NCBI RefSeq assembly: GCF_014805825.1
Contig: NZ_CP061941.1
Coordinates: 3,906,001-3,970,000 of the forward strand
Direction: 5' to 3'
Length of the DNA: 64,000 nt
Source: Marinomonas algicola
GTDB taxonomy: Bacteria; Pseudomonadota; Gammaproteobacteria; Pseudomonadales; Marinomonadaceae
This document shows positions 32,559 to 41,479 of the stretch, one piece after another. Position numbers and translations under genes: made by a program. A model generated the notes under the pieces. It searched no databases and was not told where the DNA came from. It was given only the letters and a program-made list of their open reading frames with translations. Each line of letters begins with the position of its first letter. Within the stretch, counting starts at the first letter, position 1.

Positions 32559-33932
32559 TTAGTGCGTTACGACCTTATAACATGGAACATAGGTGCTTCC
32601 AGGCAGCTTCATACGTTGTTGCAAAACAAAGGCTTGCAGTAATGCATCCAACTTAGCCAAAAGCGTTTTATCTCCATGAATTTCAAATGGCCCATGGGCT
32701 TTGATATAGGCAACCCCAGAGGCCTTCACATTACCAGCAACGATCGAAGAAAACGCTCTCCTTAAATCGGCTGCAAGTAAATGCACTGGTTGGTCAAAAT
32801 TAAGGTTTAACGCCGCTACCTTTTCATGAGTCGGTTCAAACGGATGCTGGAACTCCTCAGGGATATGCAACTTCCAATTATAGTAGAAAGCATCATGGTG
32901 AAGACGACGGTAAGTTCTTACCTCATCCATTCCATCCTTCATCACTTTAGCGACAGCGGCCTCATCATTAATAATAATGCTGTATTTCTCTTGTGCCTCT
33001 TTACCTAGCACATCACCAATAAATTCATGTATTTGCTCAAAGTAAGCGGCACTTTCTTTTGGACCTGTAAACACCACCGGGTATGGAATATTGGCATTTT
33101 TAGGATGCAATAAGATCCCCAGTAAATACAAAATTTCTTCTGCTGTGCCTGCGCCACCAGGAAACACAATAATGCCATGCCCTGCTCGAACAAAAGCTTC
33201 TAAGCGTTTCTCTATATCCGGCATAATAACAAGTTGATTAACAATGGGGTTTGGCGATTCAGCGGCGATAATTCCAGGCTCAGTTAATCCAAGATAAACG
33301 CCATCTTTAATTCTCTGCTTAGCATGAGCGATAGCGGCACCTTTCATCGGGCCTTTCATCGCACCAGGACCACAGCCTGTGCAAATATTAAGATCTCTTA
33401 AACCTAACTCATGGCCGACTTTTTTAGTGTAATCATACTCATGACGAGCAATAGAATGGCCGCCCCAACAAACAATTAAATCTAAATCATCTGAACGCCT
33501 TAGAGCATTAGCGTTGCGCAATAATTCAAAAACAACGTTAGTGATTTTATCTGAACTGGCGTTATCTAAGCCTTTTTCTAAATTGTACTCATGGTAAGAA
33601 AAAATAATATCTCGAAGCACTGAAAATAACATTTCACGTACGCTGCGTATCATTTTACCATCAACGAATGCACTGCCAGGTGCATTAATCAATTGCAGTT
33701 TAACGCCCCTTTCTTGCTGTACAATACGAATGTCAAAGTCATTAAACTCATCCATTACCGCCTGTGCATCATCAGAATCACTGCCACAATTCAAAATAGC
33801 GAGAGAGCAGCGACGAAACAATTGATATAACGAGCCTGAGCCTTCAGAAATACGAGCTATCTCATCTTGAGAAAGCATTTCAAGCGCACCTTTAGGTGCA
33901 ACAAGTGCATTCACGCGACCTTCATACTGCAT
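32559..33932 (-). CDS. ppnN: Pyrimidine/purine nucleotide 5'-monophosphate nucleosidase
   Basis: Cytoplasmic nucleosidase of 457 residues (E. coli PpnN, formerly YgdH, 454). It releases ribose 5-phosphate and a base from nucleoside monophosphates and in E. coli is stimulated by ppGpp. The central LOG-type domain has the signature FPGGAGTAEEILYLLG and the upstream NICTGCGPGAMKGPMKGA segment; N- and C-terminal extensions match PpnN rather than short LOG proteins. AGGAGG lies upstream of the ATG. The gene has its own terminator and no obvious operon partner. Confidence 0.95.
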   Translation of the reverse strand: MQYEGRVNALVAPKGALEMLSQDEIARISEGSGSLYQLFRRCSLAILNCGSDSDDAQAVMDEFNDFDIRIVQQERGVKLQLINAPGSAFVDGKMIRSVREMLFSVLRDIIFSYHEYNLEKGLDNASSDKITNVVFELLRNANALRRSDDLDLIVCWGGHSIARHEYDYTKKVGHELGLRDLNICTGCGPGAMKGPMKGAAIAHAKQRIKDGVYLGLTEPGIIAAESPNPIVNQLVIMPDIEKRLEAFVRAGHGIIVFPGGAGTAEEILYLLGILLHPKNANIPYPVVFTGPKESAAYFEQIHEFIGDVLGKEAQEKYSIIINDEAAVAKVMKDGMDEVRTYRRLHHDAFYYNWKLHIPEEFQHPFEPTHEKVAALNLNFDQPVHLLAADLRRAFSSIVAGNVKASGVAYIKAHGPFEIHGDKTLLAKLDALLQAFVLQQRMKLPGSTYVPCYKVVTH

Positions 33933-34001
33933 TGATCGCCTCCTTTTAAAATTCGTTTAGTTGAAATAACATAGTGGTATCAGAACGTTATTTTATCAAG
34001 T

Positions 34002-34028
34002 GATAAAAAAACCGCTTGCGCGGTTTTA
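34002..34028 (-). terminator. Terminator of the peroxiredoxin gene
   Basis: AAAACCGC and GCGGTTTT form a short GC stem overlapping the peroxiredoxin stop codon. On the minus strand it runs into TTTTTTTATC, a typical intrinsic terminator. Confidence 0.8.
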
Positions 34029-34505
34029 TAGTTGACTCAATACATATTCAGCTGAACTCACATTAAACTCGCCCGGTTCATCAAGCCATAACTGGCTGAT
34101 AATCCCGTTATCCACTAGCATCGCGTAACGCCGACTACGAATACCCATTTTTGCGGCTGAAATATCCAACTCTAACCCCATGGATTTTGTTAGTTCGGCT
34201 AGCCCATCCGCCGCCATAACAATATTATCGGCATTACTCGCATTACCCCACGCGTCCATTACAAACACATCATTCACAGATAAACAGACGATTTCATCGA
34301 TACCCTTTTCCTTAAATGCATCAGCATGGGCAACAAACCCGGGTAAATGACTTACGCTGCATGTTGGAGTAAATGCACCAGGTACCGCGAACAAAACGAC
34401 TTTTTTACCTGAAAAGAAATCCGTAATATTAATAAATTCAGGCCCATTTTCACCCATTATTTGAAACTGACCAATGGGTAGCATATCCCCAATTTGAATT
34501 GACAC
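34026..34505 (-). CDS. Prx5-type peroxiredoxin
   Basis: Thiol peroxidase of 159 residues that reduces hydrogen peroxide and organic peroxides. The peroxidatic cysteine is C49 in VPGAFTPTCSVSHLPGF, the Prx5 signature; the later RSRRYAMLVDNG segment also matches. No C-terminal glutaredoxin domain is present, so it depends on an outside thiol donor. The GTG at 34505 is chosen because AAAGGA lies just upstream and the family N-terminus (SIQIGDMLP) follows. The ATG at 34535 lies inside a large hairpin without a ribosome site. It lies downstream of the chemoreceptor gene on the same strand. Confidence 0.9.
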   Translation of the reverse strand: MSIQIGDMLPIGQFQIMGENGPEFINITDFFSGKKVVLFAVPGAFTPTCSVSHLPGFVAHADAFKEKGIDEIVCLSVNDVFVMDAWGNASNADNIVMAADGLAELTKSMGLELDISAAKMGIRSRRYAMLVDNGIISQLWLDEPGEFNVSSAEYVLSQL

Positions 34506-34525
34506 TTTTCCTTTCTCCCAATTAA

Positions 34526-34562
34526 GTAACCACATTTAGAGTATCTATCTAAATGTGGTTAC
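34526..34562 (-). other. Perfect 15-bp inverted repeat in the chemoreceptor-peroxiredoxin junction
   Basis: GTAACCACATTTAGA (34526-34540) and TCTAAATGTGGTTAC (34548-34562) are perfect complements around a 7-nt loop. It begins 3 bp after the chemoreceptor stop codon and ends about 20 bp before the peroxiredoxin start. There is no T-run on either side, so it may be a processing or regulatory hairpin or a dyad operator. Confidence 0.7.
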
Positions 34563-34565
34563 ATC

Positions 34566-36545
34566 TTACATTTTACGAATAGTAAACTGCTTCAATAAAT
34601 CTTGTTGATGGCCAGCTAATTGCTCCAAAACAATACTGTCTTTCGCTGTATTCTCAGCCGCTAGTGACGCTTTTTCAGACATATTGGCAATATGGTGAAT
34701 GCTTTGACTAATATCTTTAGTCACCGCAGATTGCTGCTCTGCCGCCGTCGCTATTTGAGTTGTTAAATCTCTAATCCCTGAGACAAGCGTTTGCATTTCT
34801 TGCAATGACACCCCAACTTCTTGAACCTTAGTTACGCTATTATAAGCACTGGCGCAACTTTTAGACATGCTAGAAACCGTCTCTTTCACACCACTTTGCA
34901 ACTCAATAATCACTCGTTGAATTTCTTCGGTAGAACTATGAGTTCGTGTGGCCAATGTTCTTACTTCATCGGCCACAACGGCAAACCCTCGGCCCTGCTC
35001 ACCAGCACGAGCCGCCTCAATGGCCGCATTCAAAGCCAACAAGTTTGTCTGTTCGGCAATCCCTTGTATCACTTCCAGTATTTTACCAATACTCTGAGAG
35101 TGCTCATCTAGAATATTGACGGCTTTTGCAGAAGCCTCTATTTCTCGTACAAGCATCTCAATTTCACTGATATTAGCGTCCATTTGATGGCGGTTATCCA
35201 ACGCTTTTTGATCTACTATTTGAACTTGACGAAGTGTTGTTTCGGAGCTTTCAGCGACTTCCTGAACCGTTGACGCCATTTCAGTCATGGCCGAAGCCAC
35301 ATTCGTAGTTTGTTCATTTTGAGAGCTCATAAGCGCTTTGGACTCATTCGCTAAAACAGAACTGTTTTTAGCCGAGTTTGACACTTCGGTAGACGCTTTA
35401 TTGATGTCAGTCATGACACTTTCTAACTTATTCACCAAATCATTCACCCAACGAGAAAGCTCACCAAACTCATCATTAGAGGAAATTTTCACTTGCTTAG
35501 TTAAGTCTCCTTGAGCAATTTGACCCAATACAGACATAACTTCGCTTAATGGACCTTTAATACTCCGGCTAACCCATAGAGCAACCAATAAAGCAATGAC
35601 AATTGAAATCAGAACAATAATAAGCGACGCTAACCGAGAGACATCAGCCGCGCCAGAAGCATCATCACGAGCGATTTTTCGGGTTCCGTCAGCTAAGATC
35701 AACAAGTTATCTGTGTTTTGAGAAATGGTATTCATTATTTCTGAAAGAGATTTGGCGTTCTCAACCGATTTTTGCTGCATCTCTAGGAAATAACGATAGC
35801 GCATCACTACACCTTCATCAGGAATAACGGCGTCTTCTACTTCTTGAATTAGAATTTCAATATTTTCATCTTGTATGTATTGCATTTTGTTATGAACATC
35901 AGAAAACAGACGTTCCAACGAAGCGTAAAGTACACCTAAGTAATCAATGTCTTTTTGATCAAAATAATCATTTACAGTCGCTTGCATACTTTCCATTTGA
36001 GTAATCATATAAGTTGCAGCGAATTTAACTTCGGAATCATCTGATTCAACTAATACCTGCAAATCTTCAATGGTAAATAATACGGAGTCCTTTAAATCAA
36101 GTTTCTCCTCTAAAACAATCGCCTCGTTATCGATCATTGCCCTATGATTCGCAAAGGCTTCTTGAGAAATTCGGTAAAACTCGCCCGCCTCTGCCTCTAT
36201 TAAGGACAATTCAGATGACATATTCGATCTGTTTTTTATGAGTTGGCCTAGCTTTTGAGAGCGCTCAGAAAAGCGTTCTTTATGCGCCATAAACTCTTCT
36301 TCTAATAATGAAAAATCTTCTTTGTCTCGGCTCAAAAGAAATCTCAGCATGACGGAGTTAGATGCCATCAACTCATCTTTAATCTGATTACTTGACATCA
36401 CAATGTCAGCCACGTCACCAGTTACCACATCTAATTTTTCTTCAACTTGCTTTAGACCTAAAAAGCCCGCACTGGCAACAACAATGATTAAAAGCACCAA
36501 AACAGCAAAGCCGCTCAAGATTCGCTGTATTACTGATAAAGACAT
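34566..36545 (-). CDS. Methyl-accepting chemotaxis protein
   Basis: Transmembrane chemoreceptor of 659 residues. TM1 is at about residues 8-30, a long helical periplasmic sensor domain (about 280 residues) follows, TM2 is near 310-335 (LASLIIVLISIVIALLVALW), then HAMP and the cytoplasmic signalling domain. The hairpin tip is recognised by QGIAEQTNLLALNAAIEAAR. The sensor is helical, like HBM or similar double-bundle domains, but the ligand cannot be read. No CheR-docking pentapeptide is visible at the C-terminus. The ATG at 36545 has AAGGGGAG upstream and precedes TM1 directly; an upstream ATG at 36584 does not. Confidence 0.93.
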   Translation of the reverse strand: MSLSVIQRILSGFAVLVLLIIVVASAGFLGLKQVEEKLDVVTGDVADIVMSSNQIKDELMASNSVMLRFLLSRDKEDFSLLEEEFMAHKERFSERSQKLGQLIKNRSNMSSELSLIEAEAGEFYRISQEAFANHRAMIDNEAIVLEEKLDLKDSVLFTIEDLQVLVESDDSEVKFAATYMITQMESMQATVNDYFDQKDIDYLGVLYASLERLFSDVHNKMQYIQDENIEILIQEVEDAVIPDEGVVMRYRYFLEMQQKSVENAKSLSEIMNTISQNTDNLLILADGTRKIARDDASGAADVSRLASLIIVLISIVIALLVALWVSRSIKGPLSEVMSVLGQIAQGDLTKQVKISSNDEFGELSRWVNDLVNKLESVMTDINKASTEVSNSAKNSSVLANESKALMSSQNEQTTNVASAMTEMASTVQEVAESSETTLRQVQIVDQKALDNRHQMDANISEIEMLVREIEASAKAVNILDEHSQSIGKILEVIQGIAEQTNLLALNAAIEAARAGEQGRGFAVVADEVRTLATRTHSSTEEIQRVIIELQSGVKETVSSMSKSCASAYNSVTKVQEVGVSLQEMQTLVSGIRDLTTQIATAAEQQSAVTKDISQSIHHIANMSEKASLAAENTAKDSIVLEQLAGHQQDLLKQFTIRKM

Positions 36546-36770
36546 TAGGCTCCCCTTAAATGAAAACAGATCAATACGACCCATTAGTAAACCGTTCGAT
36601 GAACGTTAACACATGCCACACTCACAAACATTTAACTTGAAACAAAAAGAATATAAAACATTTTTATGTAAATAGAGTTTCAAAGCGACCAATATCCTGT
36701 TCATTTAGTCAATTGATTTATTTAAGCACCTCAATCTGTTAAATTCCAACACTAATCTTCTTTTCCAAAC

Positions 36771-38192
36771 ATGTGCCGCAAATTTATGGAACAACCTTTA
36801 TACGAAAAAATTGCTAATCAAATAGAGCAACAGATTTTAAACGGTGTTTTTTTACCTGGCACAAAGATAACATCCGTAAGAAAGTGCAGTAACCAACTAA
36901 ATGTAAGTGTTGCAACCATTTTACAAGCCTACAGTCTATTAGAAGATCGCGGAGTCATTAAGGCTAAGCCTCAAAAGGGCTATTATGTGCAAGATATACT
37001 TCCTAATACAAAGCAAACAGAAATTATTGCTCCTGCCAAAGTAACGGACTCAGTTCCTATTTTAATTAACAAACTGCTGCACGCATCACAAGATGACGCC
37101 ATAATACAGTTTGGCGCCGCCATACCCGAAGGGCAATTTCTACCGATCAGACAGCTACAAAGATCTGTTGGCCGGTTAATGCGCTTAGAGCCTGAGATTT
37201 GTGCGGCGTATGAATTTACTCCAGGGGCACTTAGCTTAAGACGACAAATTGCTATTCGCATGCTCGACTCGGGTTGTAAAGTACAGCCTAGCGACATCAC
37301 TATTACCTTGGGTTGTCAAAACGCCATTATGCATGCTCTCAAAGCCGTCACTTCATCGGGCGATACCGTCGTTGTTGAAACGCCTACCTACCATGGTATT
37401 TTACAAGCCATTGAAGTCCTTCATCTGAAAGCCATCGAAGTACCTTGTCTACCCGACTCAGGTATCGATTTGGATCATTTAGAGAAAGCACTTAACAGAT
37501 GGGACATAAAAGCCTGCTTAGTCACACCAAACAATCAGAACCCTACGGGCTCATCGTTAACTAAAGAAAGCAGAGAAAAATTACTTAAGATATGCAATCA
37601 ACATAATACAACTATCATTGAAGATGATGTTTATGGCGAGCTGAGTTATGAGAACAAGCGCGAAAATTCTTTAATGTCTTACAAGGAATACAGTAATGTT
37701 ATTTATTGCAGCTCATTCTCTAAAAGCATTGCACCTGGCTTTCGTGTTGGCTGGATAATTGGAGGTCTGCAACAAGAGAAGATTGAGTATTATGCTTCTG
37801 CACAGTCACTTGCAACACCAACACTGACTCAAAGAGCACTTGCAAACTTTTTAGAAAACGGTGCTTACGATAGACACTTAAGAAAAACCCGCCAAGCCTA
37901 CGAAGAAAACATGCATCGATGCCGGTCACTCATTGCTCAATACTTTCCTGAAGGTACCACCATATCGAAACCCTCTGGAGGGTTCTTATTATGGATATCG
38001 TTACCTAAAAATATTGATGCACTTACGCTTCATAAAAGTGCATTACTAGAAGGGATAGGTACGATTCCCGGCTTAGTATTTAGTATTACCCCTAAATTCA
38101 CCCATCACCTCAGAATCAATTACGCCATTTCGTGGAACAATAAAACAGATACGGCCATTAAGAGAGTCGGAGAGCTCTGTCAGGAACAATAG
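36771..38192 (+). CDS. MocR-family regulator (GntR HTH fused to aminotransferase-like domain)
   Basis: Regulator of 473 residues. Residues about 6-75 are a GntR winged HTH (LYEKIANQIEQQILNGVFLP) and 105-470 a fold type I aminotransferase domain that binds PLP through K318 in SSFSKSIAPGFRVGW; NNQNPTG and EDDVYGE complete the cofactor pocket. MocR proteins usually use PLP as a sensor and control amino-acid, PLP or GABA genes, often a divergent neighbour; here the left neighbour is the chemoreceptor. The target is unknown. An ATG five codons inside (36786) is an equally possible start since neither has a clear ribosome site. Confidence 0.9.
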   Translation: MCRKFMEQPLYEKIANQIEQQILNGVFLPGTKITSVRKCSNQLNVSVATILQAYSLLEDRGVIKAKPQKGYYVQDILPNTKQTEIIAPAKVTDSVPILINKLLHASQDDAIIQFGAAIPEGQFLPIRQLQRSVGRLMRLEPEICAAYEFTPGALSLRRQIAIRMLDSGCKVQPSDITITLGCQNAIMHALKAVTSSGDTVVVETPTYHGILQAIEVLHLKAIEVPCLPDSGIDLDHLEKALNRWDIKACLVTPNNQNPTGSSLTKESREKLLKICNQHNTTIIEDDVYGELSYENKRENSLMSYKEYSNVIYCSSFSKSIAPGFRVGWIIGGLQQEKIEYYASAQSLATPTLTQRALANFLENGAYDRHLRKTRQAYEENMHRCRSLIAQYFPEGTTISKPSGGFLLWISLPKNIDALTLHKSALLEGIGTIPGLVFSITPKFTHHLRINYAISWNNKTDTAIKRVGELCQEQ

Positions 38193-38453
38193 GCCGAAAA
38201 ATAGCTGGCTATTTACTAATCGTCACAAAATAAAATCCCCCTTTTAGTGGTAAGTTTGCCGGTTTTATCTTATCCCTAATAAGGTAGAGTTAGATTAAAG
38301 CTTTTATATAAGATAAGCTTATGATTAATTAATAATTAAAACTTATTTTAACCTGTACAGGCAGTGCAAAAAGCGTACAATTCGCACTCTTTTTTAAATT
38401 AATCGACCTAACGGCCGATAGTTTTATTATCATCTTAATTACTGGCATTTGTG

Positions 38454-38864
38454 ATGGAATTTGTTGATCACCCCCAAGACATACCACTTCAAATTAAAGA
38501 AGTTAATGATCGAACGTTTCCAGAAACTTCTTTTGATCGAGTTGGTTTTGCTGGCATTACCTGCCTTTCAACACGTGCTTATGAAATGGGTCAATCTGTA
38601 CAGATCACCCTAAAAGAAATTGATCCTAATTTCTGTGTTACAGGTCGGGTTGCTTGGTGTGATAATCATCAAGCTAGCTTCAAAATTGCGATCGAATTCC
38701 CAGAAAAAGAAGATTGCTTTTGTGTCAGAATGGTTGAACAATTATCACAAATCGAACACTACCGACGTCAAGCCAAAACCCAAGGCCGACGCTTAAACTA
38801 TAATGAAGCCGCGGCAGAATGGATAAGTAAATTTGCCGCATCCTTCCCAGCTTTTACGATTTAA
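38454..38864 (+). CDS. PilZ-like domain protein
   Basis: Protein of 136 residues resembling PilZ-family proteins of marine gammaproteobacteria. The region VGFAGITCLSTRAYEMGQSV, then GRVAWCDNHQASFKIAIEF follows the PilZ barrel pattern. The cyclic-di-GMP contacts expected of canonical PilZ (RxxxR and D/NxSxxG) are poorly conserved: no RxxxR is seen and GFAG stands where NxSxxG should be, so it may not bind the nucleotide. A GTG at 38451 directly before the ATG is an alternative start. It lies 5 bp upstream of the DUF501 gene and is probably co-transcribed. Confidence 0.65.
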   Translation: MEFVDHPQDIPLQIKEVNDRTFPETSFDRVGFAGITCLSTRAYEMGQSVQITLKEIDPNFCVTGRVAWCDNHQASFKIAIEFPEKEDCFCVRMVEQLSQIEHYRRQAKTQGRRLNYNEAAAEWISKFAASFPAFTI

Positions 38865-38869
38865 TTTTT

Positions 38870-39385
38870 ATGAACACAACGCTTAGTCAGGAACAACTTG
38901 ACATTATACGCTCTCAACTAGGTCGCGAGCCTAATGGGATCTCAGCTATTGCTCACTCATCTCCAAATGCTATTCCACAAGTACTGCAAATGGAGAGCTG
39001 GGTCTTTAACCAGCCATTCCCTACATTGTACTGGCTTTCAAGCAAAGCAATAGATAAAGCCCTTGCGCGTATTGAAAGCCTAGGCGTGGTTAAGCAGTTA
39101 GAGCAACGGATCAAGGATGACTCGGAGCTAAGAGAAGCCCATCACAAATCTCACAGAGATTACATTCAAAGGCGATGGGACGCTATGCTACCTGAACATA
39201 AATCAATCATTGAGAAAAAAGGATTCTCAGGCTTATTTGATACCCTAGGCATTGGTGGTATAGCAAACTGGGATCAAGTACGATGCTTGCACATGCAATA
39301 TGCTCATCACCTTGCTGGAGACAATGTCATTGGTAGAATATTAGACGAAGAATACGATATTAGAGCCATTGCCGACGCCGAATAG
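38870..39385 (+). CDS. DUF501 family protein
   Basis: Cytoplasmic protein of 171 residues from the DUF501 family, whose function is unknown. The family ends with RCLHMQYAHHLAGDNVIG, a cysteine/histidine-rich motif seen here in full, after QLGREPNGISAIAHS near the N-terminus. The gene follows the PilZ-like gene by 5 bp and is followed by a strong terminator at 39386-39424. I cannot assign a biochemical role. Confidence 0.8.
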   Translation: MNTTLSQEQLDIIRSQLGREPNGISAIAHSSPNAIPQVLQMESWVFNQPFPTLYWLSSKAIDKALARIESLGVVKQLEQRIKDDSELREAHHKSHRDYIQRRWDAMLPEHKSIIEKKGFSGLFDTLGIGGIANWDQVRCLHMQYAHHLAGDNVIGRILDEEYDIRAIADAE

Positions 39386-39424
39386 TGTATAAAAAAAGGG
39401 CTCAATAGAGCCCTTTTTTTATAC
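39386..39424. terminator. Terminator after DUF501 gene
   Basis: AAAAAAAGGGCTC and GAGCCCTTTTTTT flank a 4-nt loop. The symmetric A/T tails let it serve both the DUF501 gene and the convergent gene ending at 39436. Confidence 0.93.
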
Positions 39425-39435
39425 ATTTTCATTCG

Positions 39436-39720
39436 TTATTCTTTTAGCCATTTCTTTAATTCATCCGCCGAGTCAACTTGAGCTAAACCCTCGCGAAGTT
39501 TATTAAACGCGGCGGCGGCCACCGCAGGACGAGAGGCGTAAGTCGTCAAAGCGCCACCAGTCCAACCTGCCATTTTTAACGCTTCCTTTTTAAATGTATT
39601 GCCAGCTACACCATGACCACCAAGTGATAATAATGCATCTTCAATATCCAAGTAACTTGGTCTTTCCGCGCCAAACTTCATAAAGTCATCTTGCTCAACC
39701 GCATCAAATGTTTTTGTCAT
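39436..39720 (-). CDS. Small hypothetical protein downstream of glpK
   Basis: Soluble protein of 94 residues, not recognised. It is mostly helical, with YLDIEDALLSLGGHGVAGN and an alanine-rich helix (ASRPAVAAAAFNKLREGL), and ends KKWLKE. The ATG at 39720 with AGGA upstream is chosen; the frame stays open to 39828, but that extension has the composition of non-coding AT-rich DNA and includes the glpK terminator. It lies between glpK and the DUF501 terminator and probably has its own promoter. Confidence 0.6.
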   Translation of the reverse strand: MTKTFDAVEQDDFMKFGAERPSYLDIEDALLSLGGHGVAGNTFKKEALKMAGWTGGALTTYASRPAVAAAAFNKLREGLAQVDSADELKKWLKE

Positions 39721-39784
39721 GAATAAGAGTCCTATTATTTTAATATATCCATTAAAGTTATCCATATCAGACAAAATAAACAAG

Positions 39785-39813
39785 GTATTTTTAAGTAAGA
39801 AACTTAAAAATAC
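39785..39813 (-). terminator. AT-rich hairpin after glpK
   Basis: GTATTTTTAAGT pairs perfectly with ACTTAAAAATAC around AAGAA, and the minus strand continues into a T-rich tail. It probably ends the glpK transcript. Confidence 0.6.
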
Positions 39814-39846
39814 GATTGAAAACACCAAAAAATAATATTCTTACTC

Positions 39847-41334
39847 TCAATCCACTTTTGTTTTAACTCGATTGATGGCTTCTAGCCACCCTGAGTACAA
39901 TACATGACGTCTTTCATCATCCATTTTTACATTAAATACTTTATCTACACGCCAAAAGTTTGATATTTCATCCGTAGACTCATAAATACCAACCTGTAAA
40001 CCGGCAAGAAACGCCGCCCCCAAAGCGGTTGTTTCCGTTACTTGTGGACGTTCCACACGTATGCCGAGCATATCCGATAAGAACTGAACAACAAGATCAT
40101 TAATGACCATACCGCCATCAACCCGAAGAGAGGTAAACTTAGCGCCATCTTGCTCCATCGCCCCAACGAGATCCTTCGTTTGATAGCAAACAGAACGTAG
40201 CCCAGCACTAACAATATCTGCAACACTCGTGTCTCTTGTTAACCCAACCATGGCTCCACGTGCATCAGGGTCCCAGTAAGGCGCTCCCAAGCCTGTAAAC
40301 GCAGGCACTAAATAAACAGAATCATCATTACCAGCACTTTCAGCCAGTGCCTTTGTTTCTTTAGCATCGGTAAAAAGTTTTAGCCCATCTCTCAACCATT
40401 GAATGGCTGCCCCAGCAATAAAGATACTGCCTTCAAGAGCGTAGGTCACTTTACCGTCCAACCGATAACCTACGGTAGTTAGCATTTTATGCTCTGATTT
40501 TAGCGCTTTATCTCCTGTATTGATGATCATAAAGCATCCTGTTCCGTAAGTACTTTTCACCATTCCAGGCTCAAAACACGCTTGACCAATAAGCGCCGCC
40601 TGCTGGTCACCAGCCATCCCCGTAATTGGAATTTCTGCGCCAAAGACACTCTCATCAGTGACCCCAAAGTCAGCACTGCAATCCATCACTTCAGGAAAGT
40701 TGACACCTTCAATACCCAGTAAAGAAATAAGTTCTTCATCCCACTCTTGCGTATGGATATTAAACGCCATCGTTCTAGCCGCATTGGTCGCATCTGTTTT
40801 GTGAGAGCGCCCATTGGTTAAACGCCACAGCAGAAACGCATCTACTGTACCAAACATTAAGTTACCTTTATCTCTTAACGTCTTTGCTTCTGGTACGTTA
40901 TCAATGACCCAACGAATTTTAGTGGCCGAGAAATAGGGATCAATTAGCAAACCTGTTTTTTCTTGTACCTTGTCACTCAACTCTTGATCAACCAAGGACT
41001 GGCAAAATTTAGTCGTACGTCTATCTTGCCATACGATGGCATTATAGACAGGCTCACCTGTTTCCTTATCCCAAAGCAATGTTGTTTCGCGTTGATTCGT
41101 GATCCCTATCGCCGCTATCTCTTGGGCATGTATGCCTGTATCCTTTAATACTTTTATGCAAACAGAAAGTGTAGACGACCAAATTTCTTCTGGTTTATGC
41201 TCTACCCAGCCATCATGGGGGAAAACTTGGGTAAACTCTTCTTGAGCCTGACCAATTCGCTTCCCCTTAGCATCAAAAACAATGGCTCTACTGCTGGTTG
41301 TTCCTTGGTCGATTGCCAGAATATACTTTGTCAT
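39847..41334 (-). CDS. glpK: Glycerol kinase
   Basis: FGGY-family kinase of 495 residues (E. coli GlpK 502) that phosphorylates glycerol to glycerol 3-phosphate. The ATP-binding start AIDQGTTSSRAIVFD, the glycerol-site segments TNQRETTLLWD and RTMAFNIHT, and the later GLGAPYWDPDARG are all present. It is divergent from glpR. No glpF aquaglyceroporin lies beside it, unlike the E. coli glpFK operon, so glycerol enters by diffusion or through a channel encoded elsewhere. GlpR-like half-sites occur in its promoter. Confidence 0.97.
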   Translation of the reverse strand: MTKYILAIDQGTTSSRAIVFDAKGKRIGQAQEEFTQVFPHDGWVEHKPEEIWSSTLSVCIKVLKDTGIHAQEIAAIGITNQRETTLLWDKETGEPVYNAIVWQDRRTTKFCQSLVDQELSDKVQEKTGLLIDPYFSATKIRWVIDNVPEAKTLRDKGNLMFGTVDAFLLWRLTNGRSHKTDATNAARTMAFNIHTQEWDEELISLLGIEGVNFPEVMDCSADFGVTDESVFGAEIPITGMAGDQQAALIGQACFEPGMVKSTYGTGCFMIINTGDKALKSEHKMLTTVGYRLDGKVTYALEGSIFIAGAAIQWLRDGLKLFTDAKETKALAESAGNDDSVYLVPAFTGLGAPYWDPDARGAMVGLTRDTSVADIVSAGLRSVCYQTKDLVGAMEQDGAKFTSLRVDGGMVINDLVVQFLSDMLGIRVERPQVTETTALGAAFLAGLQVGIYESTDEISNFWRVDKVFNVKMDDERRHVLYSGWLEAINRVKTKVD

Positions 41335-41390
41335 GTCGTCGCCTCTTATTGCTGCGTATATGGTAAACAGATGTCATTTATTTTTATTTT

Positions 41391-41418
41391 CGAACATTTC
41401 ATGTTCAAGTTTGAATGC
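41391..41418. promoter_or_regulatory. Candidate GlpR operator between glpK and glpR
   Basis: CGAACATTTCATGTTCAAGTTTGAATGC region: GAACAT-N3-ATGTTC (41392-41406) overlaps ATGTTC-N6-GAATGC (41401-41418). The second matches the spacing of the site upstream of glpD and the TGTTCG/CGAACA half-sites of E. coli GlpR operators. Confidence 0.6.
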
Positions 41419-41479
41419 TGCATATTAAAACCACTGCAGCCAATGATAGCAAGTTAAAAAAATAGGAGAGCTTTACTCA

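Noticed and set aside
34506..34535. ATG at 34535 as peroxiredoxin start
   Set aside because: It is inside the 15-bp inverted repeat, lacks a ribosome site, and adds residues not seen in the family; the GTG at 34505 has AAAGGA upstream.
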